A stretch of 64,000 nt of DNA from Dugong dugon. Lineage: Eukaryota > Chordata > Mammalia > Sirenia > Dugongidae. Position numbers and translations under genes: made by a program. Where the stretch lies: positions 141,572,734 through 141,636,733 of the forward strand of contig CM057462.1 of the NCBI GenBank assembly GCA_030035585.1, in the 5' to 3' direction. Positions 44,754 to 55,126 of the stretch are shown here, piece after piece; the stretch's first letter is position 1; each line of letters begins with the position of its first letter. Under the pieces are notes generated by a model, which ran no database searches, was not told the DNA's origin, and worked only from the letters and a program-made list of their open reading frames with translations.

Positions 44754-44960
44754 AGCATACCAAACAAAAAAAACCAAAAAACCCGTTGTCCTTGAGTTGA
44801 TTCTGACTCATAGCAACCCTATAGGATAGAGTAGCAACCCTATAGGATAGAGTAGAACTGCCCTATAGGGTTTCCAAGAAGTAGCTGGTGGATTCAGACT
44901 GCTGACCTTTTGGTTAGCAGCCAAACCCTTAACCACCACACCACCAGAGCTCCAGCACAC
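44754..44960 (-). mobile_element. AfroSINE, short type, with internal tandem duplication
   Basis: The SINE occupies 44761-44953. AGCATAC / AGCACAC flanks. A perfect 21-bp tandem repeat lies at 44811-44831 and 44832-44852 (TAGCAACCCTATAGGATAGA, then G), lengthening the body. Head reverse complement CACCACACCACCAGAGCTCC. Confidence 0.92.
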
Positions 44961-45032
44961 AGATAGGCATTAATAAATTAATAAATTGTACCTATTAATA
45001 CGATTAAAAGCAGATTTAAAAAAAAACAAAAA

Positions 45033-45107
45033 ATTATGGAGTACAGTTCTACTCTGACACACATGGAGTCATATGAATTGGAGTCAACTCAAGGGCAACT
45101 GGTTTTA
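45033..45107 (+). mobile_element. AfroSINE tail fragment (long type)
   Basis: GGAGTACAGTTCTACTCTGA, CACACATGGAGTCATATGAA, CAACTCAAGGGCAACTGGTT. 5' truncated. Confidence 0.85.
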
Positions 45108-45114
45108 GCATGGA

Positions 45115-45480
45115 AGGAAGGAAACTGATCAGAAAGTCATTGTAACATTCCAGGTAAGAGATAATGATGAAATGGACTGAGGGAGAAGAGGTAACACTGG
45201 ATATGATGACAAGTGATTGGATTTGGAATATATTTGGAGGTAAAGCCCACTGAATTTACTGATAGATTAGATATGCGGTGTGAGAAAAGAGAAGCACCTG
45301 CCTTTCATTCCACAGTTATATACTGAATGATCTGGCAGGCACTGGGAGAATTCAAAAATTAAAAATACACATGCCCAAAGACACAATTAAAGTAAACTTA
45401 TAGATAACTATAAGAGACAATAGAAGTGTCATAACAGAAGGTATGAAGCACTGTAAGAAACCAAAGGAAAGGTCACATTT
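45115..45480 (-). mobile_element. L2 LINE fragments
   Basis: 45120-45290 (GATAATGATGAAATGGACTG, GATTGGATTTGGAATATATT) and 45300-45480 (CCACAGTTATATACTGAATG, CAGGCACTGGGAGAATTC) match different L2 segments read in reverse. Their order implies two insertions or a rearrangement. Confidence 0.5.
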
Positions 45481-45572
45481 ATATAATAATCATGAAAACC
45501 ATATTAAGGCAGTGACATACAGTATGTAGCTTCAGATCCCAGTTCATATACAGTATATCCAAGAGTAGAGAA

Positions 45573-45786
45573 GGTCCCTGGGTAGTGTAAGTGGTTTGTA
45601 ATCAACTATTAACCTAAAGGTTGTCAGTTCAAACACACCCAAGTGTCAAGAAGAAAGGCCTGGTGATCTGCTTCCATAAAGATTACAACCAAGAAAACCC
45701 TATGGACCAGTTCTACTCTAATACATGGAGTTGTCATGAGTCGGAATTAACTCAAAGGCAACAAGGTTGTTGTTTTTTGTTTTTTA
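45573..45786 (+). mobile_element. AfroSINE, long type
   Basis: GGTCCCTGGGTAGTGTAAGT, AGAAAGGCCTGGTGATCTGC, GTTGTCATGAGTCGGAATTA, and a GTTGTTGTTTTTTG end. Starts within two bases of the full-length head. Confidence 0.92.
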
Positions 45787-46965
45787 AAGGCTATAGAGAC
45801 AAGAACAGTTGGGTGTCTAAAAGGAAGAGTAAATACTTCTACTTTGCTGTAACATAAGATGAATGTAAGGGTGAAATATGAATTAGAGTCAAATAATCAA
45901 GTGACGCCAATGGATTAGGGAGATAAAAATTCATCTTCTCTTACCTTTTTATCTTCCCCTCTCTGCTTGCTTACACAGCTTCCAGGAGAGCCCTGTAACA
46001 ACACAGCTCCATGCTAGTATCCATGTGTCAATGCAGTGTAGGTCTTTGAGAGTGACAGCTGGACACAGAAAATGATACTCAGAAATAACTGATAAAGTCC
46101 CTTAAATGTCACCATGCACACATCACAGTCTGGCAAAGTTAGGTTTATTAATTTGCTGCAGCAAGAAAGACTGCACACCAGAGAAATGGTGGGGCATTTC
46201 ACCAACAAAGGATGAGCCAGCATTGTTATTGGTTTTGGTGGAATTTAGGTAAAATTTAAATACACCAATTCTTTAATAGGCTCAAAGCAAAGCAGTATGT
46301 GTTAGCATCAGGCTCGGCTGAGATGTGGGCTAAGGGTCCTGTTTCCTTGGAAAGTACAAAATTAAGATACGTCTAAAAAACCATGATCTGAAGCTCTGCA
46401 CTGGGGCTGGAAATTGGGGCTATTTTTCTGTGTCAAAATGCCCACATAGCTCAGATCTCCAGGCATTTTGGGATGTTTCTATCTCACTAATATAACTTCA
46501 AAAAGCAGTTTCTGATAGCCTATGACTTTAGAAAATGAAGCTTTTCACTACTGTGTCACTGGAGTTAATTACAAAAGAATTATTCTATAAGTTTACACTA
46601 CCAAAGCTTTTAATGTTAATATTTTATTAATTAAAGTACAATTTTAAAACCCTATTTTTGCCTTAAACTTTTAAATTCAACTTAAAAAGGGATGCCTGTC
46701 TTGGGAATGAGCGAGGTGAACAGAGGAGCTTTGAGAGGTTTGTGTGGGACAAACTGTCTTTTGGTCAGACCACTTACAAGCTAGTCGTGAGAGCTTTTAG
46801 TGTTCCTGGAAACTAACAGACAGCCAGACCAGTTAATCACTGTAAGAAGTAGCTGGGCTCTATGTGGATAGGACCATACTCAAGAAGGTTATCTGATAGG
46901 GTGAATGGCTCCAAATGGTAAGCAGCTATATCCAGAGGCAGAAACTGAAGCTGTCAACCACAGAG
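45787..46965. other. No recognisable feature
   Basis: Mixed composition, chance frames of at most 69 codons. No repeat recognised up to the Tigger end. Confidence 0.4.
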
Positions 46966-48332
46966 TACAGGCAGTCCCCAACTTACAATGCGGTGCTATT
47001 CCGACAACTCCGTCATAAGTCAGTTCTGATGTGAGTTGAATACCTCCTTTTTTTTTTTTTAGTTTTCATTATTATTGCCTTTTATTACCAGTATCTTTAT
47101 TTGTCTTTGGGGGAACACTGGAAACATCACCTATACATACAAAGTTTAATATATGCATACATAAAAAAATACAGAAATCATAAAAATTTACTCCAACGAT
47201 GAAGAAGAGTTAGACAACACTAGCATTTTGTCAACTGCAATAACTCCACTTGTGGAAGATTCTGGATCATCTGGATTATCCCTGGGGATGGGGATGTCAT
47301 TTCTAGTCAGAAAATTAGTGACACTTGTCTGTATGGTCCTTTTCTTTTTTTTTTCATATATTTCACAGTAACGTGCCACTGCTTTGCTCACTTTAGCAAA
47401 GCGATCAGATTTGGGTCCACGTTTTCAAGCAACTGAAGCCGATTTAGTTTAGAAAAAATTTCACCTAATCCTTTCACTATAAAACTTTTTGACAACTGCT
47501 CTCCTTCCTCTTCATTATTTCTTTCTTCCTCAGCATTTCTTTCCTCTTTAAAATTCATTAAGTCCTGATCTACCAATTCCCCTTCTTCGTGATCTATGAG
47601 CTGCTCCTCATCAGTGATATCAAGTTCTACATTCAGCATCCTTGCCATATGGATGATTTTTCCACCAAGCTCTTCCATTGTATTATCCTGATAAAATGCT
47701 TGGAGCATGTTCACATAATTCAGCATTTTTTTCCATATCTCCTGCATGCAATTTCCTGTAATTTCCTCCCAGGAAGATGCAATGTTCCAGATACACTGAA
47801 GAATACTAAAATTCTTCCAGAAATCACGTAATATTATCATATCATCTCCATCTGTTGCAGTTATTACCTGAGCAAACACAGTCCGTAGGTAGTATGCCTT
47901 AAAGATGGCAATTGCACCTTGATCCACAGGCTGAGTCACAGCTGTCTTACTGGGAGGTAGATACACCACTTTCATATCTTGATTTAGATATGTGAGGAGG
48001 ATGTCCTGGGGCATCATCAAGTAATGGCTATCGAGTGCCTTTAGAGTTGAACATTGCCCAACTTTCTATCCATTACGACTCCTGACATCGACACAGACTT
48101 CACTGCAGACCAGGCCATAGCCTGTTATAAGGCAGTGTTTTGAACAGTAAATCGTCTAACACTGAACATCTGCAATTGAACATCTGAGAATGGTAACATC
48201 AGCGAATTACATGCTGCAACACTGTACTACATATTACTAGCAATAAAACGTACAAAAAATAAAAATAAAACAGACAGTCATAAGTGCAGTTTGTTGTAAC
48301 TCGAAAATGACATAAGTCGGGAACTACCTGTA
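46966..48332 (-). mobile_element. Tigger (pogo-type) DNA transposon, 1363 bp, internally deleted
   Basis: Terminal inverted repeats CAGGCAGTCCCCAACTTA (46968) and the complement of AAGTCGGGAACTACCTG (ending 48330) are flanked by TA at 46966-46967 and 48331-48332, as for Tc1/mariner insertions. The - strand carries the transposase C-terminal half. The N-terminal DNA-binding half is deleted. Only about 300 bases separate the frame from the 5' terminus. Confidence 0.92.
47188..48020 (-). pseudogene. Tigger transposase C-terminal half, one frameshift
   Basis: Two adjoining frames, 48020-47388 (210 codons) and 47391-47188 (67 codons), offset by one base. The DDE-family phrases VVYLPPSKTAVTQPVDQGAI and FKAYYLR mark the third catalytic region. 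An acidic stretch NAEEERNNEEEGEQLSKSF precedes SFIVKGLGEIFSKLNRL. After the shift, FAKVSKAVARYCEIYEKKKK continues the Tigger-family C-terminus. A 1-base indel near 47400 explains the break. Length is about half of a full Tigger transposase (about 590 residues in relatives such as TIGD1). Broken, so not a host gene. Confidence 0.88.
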
Positions 48333-48340
48333 CATCACTA

Positions 48341-48790
48341 CTGTGGGCTGAGTTGTGTTCCTTAAAAAAATACAGTCAAGTGCTAACCCTCAGTACCTGT
48401 GAATGTGACCTTATTTGGAAACAGAGTCTTTGCAGATGTAATCAAGTTAAGATGAGGTCATATTGGATCAGGGTGGGTACTAACAAATGACTGGTATCCT
48501 TATAAGGATAGGGATACAGAGGAGATACGGTGAGAAGACAGCTATGTGAAGATGACGGCAGAGACTAGAGTTATGGTGCCACAAGCCAAAGAATGCTTGG
48601 GGCCACCAGAAGCTGGAAATGGCAAGGAAGGATCCCCCAAAATCTCCAAATGCTTCAGAGGGAGAATGTCCCTGCTGAAACTTTGAATTTGGACTTCTAG
48701 CCTCCAGAAATCTGAAAGCATAAATTTCTGTTGTTTTAAGTCACCCAGTTTGTGGCACTTCATTACAGCAGCACAAGGAAACGAATACAA
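48341..48790 (+). mobile_element. MLT1 (MaLR) solo LTR
   Basis: TGTGGGCTGAGTTGTGTTCC, GTGACCTTATTTGGAAACAG, CTTTGCAGATGTAATCAAGT, GGACTTCTAGCCTCCAGAAA, ACCCAGTTTGTGGCACTTCA, ACGAATACA. A textbook MLT1 order, about 450 bp. Begins 10 bases after the Tigger end. Confidence 0.92.
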
Positions 48791-49210
48791 TCACTGATAT
48801 CAGGGCAGATATCCTGCAAGGCCCTCTGAAGGACCACCAAAGTATCCTATGTATTTAGATGCCTGCCATGAGAGGTTATCAACAGCCGAGAGAGAACTAC
48901 CTGTTGTCCCAGAGAAGCCTGAAGCAGGAAGACAAGGAGGTGAAGGAACAGGGAGAGAAAAAGACTATGCCAACTTCCTCACTACAGGTTCCCTATCTGA
49001 ACTTAGAGAAGGATACAAGCTTAGAGATGAAATTAGTATTTTAAATTGAACCGGAAGTAAATTTTAATTATCAATGATAGATTGGTTTTAAAATCAAATT
49101 TAATAGGGAAGCTAAAAGATATGGCAAAGAAGGGAGACTCAAAAAAGCGTGGTGAAGCTGTTAATTGGAGAAAAAATAAAGTCCCCTCACACACTTCTTT
49201 TTTTTTTTTT
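48791..49210. other. No recognisable feature
   Basis: Chance frames of 61-66 codons in the 48849-49049 interval, no family match. Confidence 0.4.
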
Positions 49211-49449
49211 TGTGGCTCCATTGCTGTTGTTGTTGTTAGCTGCCCTTGAGTCCCGTCATTGCGCTCCTTCGTCTGTAAGCTCCACTGAAACGTGCTCCGC
49301 ATCATAGCAACACGCAAGCTTCCAATAACGGGTAGATGGTGGCTGTGCATGAAGTGCGTTGGCTGGAAATTGAACCTGGGTCTCCAGGTCTCCTGCATTG
49401 AAGGCAAGAATTCTACCACTGAGCCCCCAATGCCTCATGTAGCTCCATT
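49211..49449 (-). mobile_element. tRNA-Gly-headed SINE with TSD
   Basis: The SINE occupies 49223-49437 (215 bp). TGTGGCTCCATT (49211-49222) and TGTAGCTCCATT (49438-49449) flank it, one mismatch. The - strand head GCATTGGGGGCTCAGTGGTA and GAATTCTTGCCTTC is close to tRNA-Gly. Tail with (GTT)n on the + strand. Confidence 0.9.
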
Positions 49450-49674
49450 AAGTCTAGCTAATTCAACCACTGAACAAATTGGCTATGTACAAATGCTTTT
49501 ATTTCTATAGGACAGATTCTGTAAAGCAGGATTTCAGGGTCAAAAGACGTGTACATTTTATTTGAATAAATATTAAAGTTTATTTTCCAAAAGCTTGACA
49601 AAAATTTGCTCTCACTTGAACACTAACATTAGATTTATCACTATTTAAAATGCTTTATGCTATTTAAAATGTTT

Positions 49675-50054
49675 ATCACTATTTGAATTATGGCATTGGT
49701 GAAGAATATCAAACATACCATGGACTGCCAAAAGAACAAAGAAATCTGTCTTAGAAGAAGTACAGCCAGAATGCTCCTTAGAAGCAAGGATGGAAAGACC
49801 CTGTCTCACATACTTTGGACACGTTATCAGGAGGTATCAGCCCTGGAGAAAGACATCATGCTTGGTAAAGTAGACAGTCAGCAAGAAAGAGGAAGACCCT
49901 CAATGAGATGGACTGACACAGTGGCTGCAACAATGGGCTCAAGCATAAGGACTGTGAGGATGGTACAGGACTGGTCAGTGTTCCGTTTTGTTGTACACAG
50001 GGTCGCTATGAGTCAGAAACGACTCGATGGCATCTAACAACAACATCACTATTT
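49675..50054 (+). mobile_element. RTE 3' end insertion with TSD
   Basis: Element 49685-50044. ATCACTATTT at 49675-49684 and 50045-50054 is perfect. Frame remnant 49690-50037 (GSSIRTVRMVQDWSVFR) is the RTE C-terminus; tail ATGGCATCTAACAACAAC. Strongly 5' truncated. Confidence 0.95.
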
Positions 50055-50116
50055 AAAATGTTTTTTAAAATATTTTATTGCTACTTAAAATGTTTTCAAG
50101 TCTGATGGTTGAGAAC

Positions 50117-50440
50117 AAGTATCTTCTGTTAGTTGTTAAGTGCTATCAACTCAATTATGACTCAAAGTGACCCCATGTGACACAGTATAACTGCCCCATA
50201 GGATTTTCTAGGCTGTAATCTTTATAGAAGCAGATTGCCAGGTCTTTTTCCTGCAGAGCTGCTGGGTGAGTTCAAACCACCCTTTTGGTTAGCAGCCCAG
50301 CGCTTAACCATTGCACCACTAACTCGTTGACCTGGCCATTGAGTCAATTCCAACTCATAGTTACCCTACAGGACAGAGTAGAACTGCCCGATAGGGTTTC
50401 CAAGGAGTGGCTGGCGGATAGGGCTCCTTAAGTATCTTCT
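50117..50440 (-). mobile_element. Double SINE flanked by a single TSD
   Basis: Two tandem AfroSINE units (50128 to about 50325, medium type; about 50326-50429, short type with head deleted) lie between one perfect AAGTATCTTCT pair (50117-50127, 50430-50440). Either a dimeric transcript inserted once, or a second SINE entered the first. Confidence 0.85.
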
Positions 50441-50464
50441 AGTGGGGTCTAATTGGCATTCCCC

Positions 50465-50633
50465 TTACTACTTGTGGCGCAGTGATTAAGAACTACAGCT
50501 GCAAACCAAAAGACTGGCAGTTTGGATCCACCAGCCGCTCCTTGAAAACCCTATGGGGCAGTTCTACTCCATCCTATAGGGTCGCTATGAGTCGTAATAG
50601 ACTTGAGGGCAATGAGTTTTGGGTTTTACTACT
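50465..50633 (+). mobile_element. AfroSINE, short type, with TSD
   Basis: The SINE occupies 50473-50625. TTACTACT at 50465-50472 and 50626-50633. GTGGCGCAGTGATTAAGAAC, GGATCCACCAGCCGCTCCTT, GTCGCTATGAGTCGTAATAG. Confidence 0.92.
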
Positions 50634-50970
50634 CGTGAGGGCAAACATCTTCTCATATGTTAATGGACCATGTGGATTTCCTTTTTGGAGAATTCAATGT
50701 TTATATCCTCCACGCATTTTTTCAATTGATTTGTTTTATCTTTTTTTTTTTTAAGATATTTTCTAACAGTTTGGCATTTGTCGGGAACTGATTTTTTTAC
50801 GTTACAAGGAAGGGTAGTCTGGCTTTATCATCTTATAGAAAGATAGCTACTTACGACAGAAGTATTCATTGGCTGAAGCATTTTCTCTAGACATCTTCCA
50901 AACTGTTTAATACATTTCACTTATTTTTTTGATTGATTAAAAGAATACCTATCTGTATAGGCTTATACTA

Positions 50971-51152
50971 GGAGCCCTGGTGGCACAGTGGTTAAAGCGC
51001 TTGACTGCTAACTGAAAGGTTGGCTGTTTGAAACTACCAGCAATTCCACAGGAGAAAAATGTGGCAGTTTGCTTCCATAGAGATTTACAGCCTTGGAAAG
51101 CCTATGGGGTCCCTATGAGTCAGAAATCAACTTGACAGCAGTGAGTTTTGGT
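50971..51152 (+). mobile_element. AfroSINE, medium type
   Basis: GGAGCCCTGGTGGCACAGTG, then CACAGGAGAAAAATGTGGCA, CATAGAGATTTACAGCCTTG; the TGGGGCAGTTCTACTCTG block is missing, so TATGGGGTCCCTATGAGTCA follows directly. Confidence 0.93.
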
Positions 51153-51620
51153 TTATATACAGGAAAATAACTTTCCAGGCTGCATACATTGTAAGAATGT
51201 ATATGCTAACCAAATGGATTCCTACTTATGAATGGAGTTGAGGATATACTTTAGAACAGATATTTTTCTGGTGCTATTTCCATATCTTCTCTGGATTCCA
51301 TGCCGAAACAGCAGATATAAGCAAGATTCATCCCATTTCTGAAAGGTTGATTACCCCTGCAATAGCCAAAAGTTCATGTCAATCCCTTCTCTGTTCACTT
51401 GTTATTTTAAAAGGCAGGGAATAAATCTACAAATGACTGTGTGGGATCTATACATGACTTCCTCTCAATAAATAACAGAACAGTACTGGCATTTTGTTTT
51501 TGAACAGTATGAAAATTTTACATAGGAATTTTTAGCCTGGCTTCTCAAAGTCATCATGCAAATCAATGAATATGTAACCCCTGGTTGCCAGCAAGATATG
51601 TTTTAGTTTCTTATGAGTTC
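51153..51620. other. No recognisable feature
   Basis: No repeat or frame supported. Confidence 0.4.
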
Positions 51621-51624
51621 AATT

Positions 51625-52200
51625 AATTCACAAGTTTCAACATTCAGTTGTTATTAATCTATTCGTTAAGTACTGTGTTAATTCTTGGAGAATACAGAGA
51701 AGAATACAGCAATTCCTGTCTTCAAAAACTTTACCAGAAACGAAGAAAATATACATATACATATCATTTATAATAAAATTTATATATGATTTCTATAACA
51801 GAAATGAAAACTACTACAAAAATAAATGAGATGAAGATATAAATCTGCCTTTGGAAAATGGAAAACTTTTGGTGATTATTGTTTTAAGCCACTATGTTTT
51901 GGGTGGTTTATTACACTGCAATAGACAACCAAAACACTGGACAATCTAGTCCCCAGTTTTCCATCCCCTGCAGTACAGAGAAGAAAAAGAAAAAGCAGAG
52001 ATGGTGATGACTGGAAATGGACAGTTTAGTGAGATGGTAACATCTGACCACCTAAAGAAAGCCAGGGAGCTAACCATGCAGGTATCTGTGGGAAAAGCAT
52101 TCCTGAAAGAGAGAACAGCAAGTGCAAAGACCTCAGTCATGAGTACACCTGAAGAGCTCAAGAAAAACTAGTCCAGTATGTCTCTAGCAGAGTGAAGGAG
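51625..52200 (-). mobile_element. L2 LINE 3' region, interrupted
   Basis: 51640-51780 (TTCAACATTCAGTTGTTATT, GAATACAGCAATTCCTGTC) and 52010-52200 (CAGGTATCTGTGGGAAAAGC, GAGAACAGCAAGTGCAAAGA) are the reverse of the L2 3' UTR. A MaLR LTR end (51865-51940) lies between them. Confidence 0.65.
51865..51940 (+). mobile_element. MaLR LTR 3' end fragment
   Basis: TTGTTTTAAGCCACTATGTT, GGTGGTTTATTACACTGCAA and TAGACAACCAAAACA: the terminal part of an MLT/MST-type LTR. Confidence 0.65.
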
Positions 52201-52239
52201 GGGGATAAAAATAGATAAAGTCAGAAAAGTAATATATTA

Positions 52240-52650
52240 AACATTATGAATTCAATGGTATCCCCTAAAAAGATATGCTGAAGTCCTAACCCCTGGTTCA
52301 CATAAACATGACCCTGTTAGGAAACAGTATCTTTGAAAATGTTATCAGTTAACATGAGGTCACGCAAAGGTAAACCTGTTGCTGTGGAGTCAATTTCAAC
52401 TCATAGCAACCCTACAGGATGAGTACAACTGCCCTATAGGGTTTCCAAGAAGCAGCCAGTGGATTCAAACTGCTGACCTTTTGGTTATTAGCGGAGCTGT
52501 TAACCACTGCATGAAGTAGGTCCTAATCTAATCTGGGTGGTGTCCTTATAAACGAGGAGAAGAGGCACAGATAGACATAAAGAGGAATGATGACCATGTG
52601 AAGATGCATTTATGAGCCAAGGAACTCCTGGGGCTATCAAACCTAGAGAG
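52240..52650 (+). mobile_element. MLT1 (MaLR) LTR split by a SINE
   Basis: GAATTCAATGGTATCCCCTA, TATGCTGAAGTCCTAACCCC, CAGTATCTTTGAAAATGTTA, then after the SINE GGTGTCCTTATAAACGAGGA, CATGTGAAGATGCATTTATG. 3' end not seen. Confidence 0.82.
52372..52511 (-). mobile_element. AfroSINE, short type
   Basis: AAACCTGTTGCTGTGGAGTC, GCCCTATAGGGTTTCCAAGA, CTGACCTTTTGGTTATTAGC, with the head truncated at AACCACTGCATGAAG. Confidence 0.88.
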
Positions 52651-52714
52651 ACCAAAAAAAAAAAGGAGAAAGGAAAAAAGTATGATGTCAAAGATTTATT
52701 GGAGTCAGGCAGGA

Positions 52715-53330
52715 TAAAAAGTGAGCAAGAACAATAGGATGGGTGGTGTGTTTCAGAAACCAAGGAAAGGTGGCATTTCAAAGAGGAAGTTGTCAAGCAT
52801 GTCAAATGCTGCTGAGTTTAAATGAAGACTGAAAGAGTCCACTGGATTCAGCAATTTGGGGGTAACTGCTACCCTAGCAATAACTACTCTGTGGACTAAT
52901 GGGATCAGGACCAGGTAGAAGTGCATTCTGGAGTGAGTCAGAGGTGAAAAAATGAGGATAATTTATGTCTCTCTCTGAAAGTTTGGTTGTGAAAGGATAC
53001 AGCAATGTTTTTGGCAGGAAGTCTGAGAAAAAAATGGGATCAACTTCTTTTTCCATTTTAGTCTCCAAGGCCTTCCAGAAATAGGCCCCAGCTGTTCTCC
53101 TGGCTTGATGTGAAGAAATAGGGAGTTTGAGGGTAGAAAAGAAGGTGTAATAAGGATACTCAAAATAGCCACATGGCCAAGTGAGGGAAGCTGGGGACAT
53201 GGACTGAAGAAAAGGCTAAGGGAAGAAATGCTATTCCTGTCTGAGAAAGTCCTCAGTGATGGGTGGAGACCTGATGAAGATGAACACTGGCCTGAGAAAA
53301 CCACCATCTTAGCAGAGGCCTCCATCAACA
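52715..53330 (-). mobile_element. L2 LINE ORF2/3' fragment
   Basis: GTCAAGCATGTCAAATGCTG, GAGTCCACTGGATTCAGCAA, TTTGGTTGTGAAAGGATACA are the reverse of the CR1/L2-type RT C-terminal region. The long frames here (52874-53337, - strand) are decayed L2, not genes. Confidence 0.6.
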
Positions 53331-53625
53331 GATACAACCAGAGAGAATCAGAGTGAGATAAAAAACCAACAACTGGTCAATGAAGTAGGGCACTTCCAAC
53401 TTCCACTAGCTTTCCCTCCTCCCAACCCCCAACAAAGGTATAAAATCACAACCAAAAAGGAGCTAGACCCATGGTTCTCAAACTATAATGAAGCATCCCA
53501 GGTGCCTCAGCTAACTCACAGGGAAACTACAGAATATTTTAAACTTTTGAGGAAATGCAGAAATACTCACTTTCTTCAGACACCACATGAATTATCAGCC
53601 TGAGATGTTTCACAATTTTAACATT
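53331..53625. other. No recognisable feature
   Basis: Short unassigned interval between L2 and a SINE. Confidence 0.4.
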
Positions 53626-53817
53626 AAACCCATTACTGTCAAGTTGATTTGGTATCATGGTGACCCCATGTATGCAGAAGAGAACTGCACTTGATAGGGT
53701 TTTCAAGGCTGTGACCTTTCGGAAGCAGATCACCAGGCCTTTCTTCCAAGTCGCCTCTGGGTGGGTTAGAATTGCCAACTTTTGGGTTAGCAGTTGAGCA
53801 ATTAACAATTTGTAACA
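53626..53817 (-). mobile_element. AfroSINE, long type
   Basis: ATCATGGTGACCCCATGTAT, GAAGCAGATCACCAGGCCTT, AAGTCGCCTCTGGGTGGGTT. Head slightly truncated. Confidence 0.9.
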
Positions 53818-54424
53818 CTAGATCCTGTTAAATTCCCTTCAGTGAAATCATATCTTTGTGAAACTGGGTTGTGCTTGCTGTGATAAAAAAACAAGTGCCT
53901 GATGAAAATCAGCATGGAACAGGAAATCAGGTAACGTCTAGGGTTCTTGTGGAAAAATGAGACACACTAAGGGTAACATGAACCAGGAAAGTTTAGGGAC
54001 CTCTGGACTAGACCAAGAAAAGATAATAAGAAAAGTATATCTAAAAGCAGACCCCATCCACCTCCACTCAAAGATGGAAAAGATGAAAGCACAATGTATC
54101 TCACTCTTCTTCCTTAAGTCAAGCCTGATATGTAAGTAAGGTGAGACCTTACTGGAATCTGAAGTTGACATTTCAAATGCACTTGGACTGCTGGTAACTG
54201 AAAGTGACCAGAAAACTATAAAATCTGCCTGAGTTATTGTCAAGGGAAGGACAGGAGAGATTTAATTGAGTACAACTGGAAATAAGTGAAGAGAATAAAA
54301 TTCTGTCATGTTACTATTCCACTGAGTTGTGATACCTCAGTTATAGCAGATAAGGAGCATTAAACTCATCTTGATGGCCCATGTGACAATTCTTGACTAT
54401 GGTAGGCAGTTGGTAAATAGTAAT
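53818..54424. other. No recognisable feature
   Basis: Overlapping chance frames of 60-101 codons at 53938-54243, no domain recognised. Confidence 0.4.
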
Positions 54425-54530
54425 CAATTCATTCATTCATTCATTCACTGAACAAATATTTATAGAATGTCTGCTGCGTACTAAGCATTTTACTAGCCAT
54501 AAGGACACAAGGAAAAGCCCGCAAAGGATA
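54425..54530 (-). mobile_element. L2 LINE 3' end with (TTCA)n
   Basis: A run of TTCA units (54428-54447), then CTGAACAAATATTTATAGAA and AAGCATTTTACTAGCC, the reverse of the L2 tail. Confidence 0.7.
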
Positions 54531-54599
54531 CTCCTTAAAATAACATGCCCAGTCCAATTATAGTTTATTCAACTACCTACCCTCTTTTTTTCTTTCCCC

Positions 54600-54745
54600 A
54601 AAACACTTAATCTCCAAAAGGAACTCATTTATTTACATGTTTTAGTCTAGTTTGTGTTTTACTACTAGAATGTAAGTGCCAAGAGATCAGGGATTGTCTT
54701 GTTCTTCCTCCTGTCCTCAATTTCTAAATATTGGCTCATCCCAGA
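54600..54745 (+). mobile_element. L2 LINE 3' fragment (probable)
   Basis: CTACTAGAATGTAAGTGCCA and AGATCAGGGATTGTCTTGTT resemble the forward L2 3' UTR. Confidence 0.5.
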
Positions 54746-54884
54746 GATCCTTACTAGGCCCCCTTCACTCTCTCTCTCATCCCTTGGATTTAAATACTAT
54801 ATACGTTAATGTCATATTTGTATCCAGTACTGACCCTTCCCCAGAATATCATATTTACACATACAATTTCCGACTTGAAACATG

Positions 54885-55117
54885 GATACTGAGTGTTGTT
54901 GTTGTCATCAGTGGCCATCCAGTCAATTCCAACTCATGGTGATGCATGTGTGCAGAGGAGAACTGCTCCACAGGGTTTTCAAGGCTATGACCTTTTGGAA
55001 GCAAATAGCCAGGCCTGTCTTTTGAAGCACCTCTGGGTGGTTCAAACAGCCAGTCTTCTAGCTAGTAGTCAAGTACTTAACTGATTGTGCCACCCAGGGA
55101 CTCCCCAAGATACTGAA
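54885..55117 (-). mobile_element. AfroSINE, long type, with TSD
   Basis: The SINE lies about 54894-55106. GGATACTGA (54885-54893) and AGATACTGA (55109-55117). Head reverse complement GTGCCACCCAGGGACTCC, block AATAGCCAGGCCTGTCTTTT, tail GTTGTTGTTGTCATC. Confidence 0.92.
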
Positions 55118-55126
55118 TTAAGTAAC

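Larger units (their letters stand above)
49450..50790 (-). mobile_element. Ancient L1 fragment with four nested insertions
   Basis: Old reverse-oriented L1 pieces are legible between insertions: CAGGGTCAAAAGACGTGTAC (49541), CAAGTCTGATGGTTGAGAAC (50098), AGTATCTTCTAGTGGGGTCT (50431), and CATCTTCTCATATGTTAATG (50646) to about 50790. Interrupted by an RTE end and three SINE units, whose TSDs restore the L1 line when removed. Confidence 0.75.

Noticed and set aside
47388-48020. 210-codon frame as a host TIGD-type gene
   Set aside because: It lies inside a Tigger element with both inverted repeats and TA duplications, lacks the N-terminal half and has a frameshift.
52874-53337. Overlapping frames of 108 and 124 codons on the - strand
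   Set aside because: The underlying DNA follows the L2 LINE order; two frames open over the same bases argue against coding.
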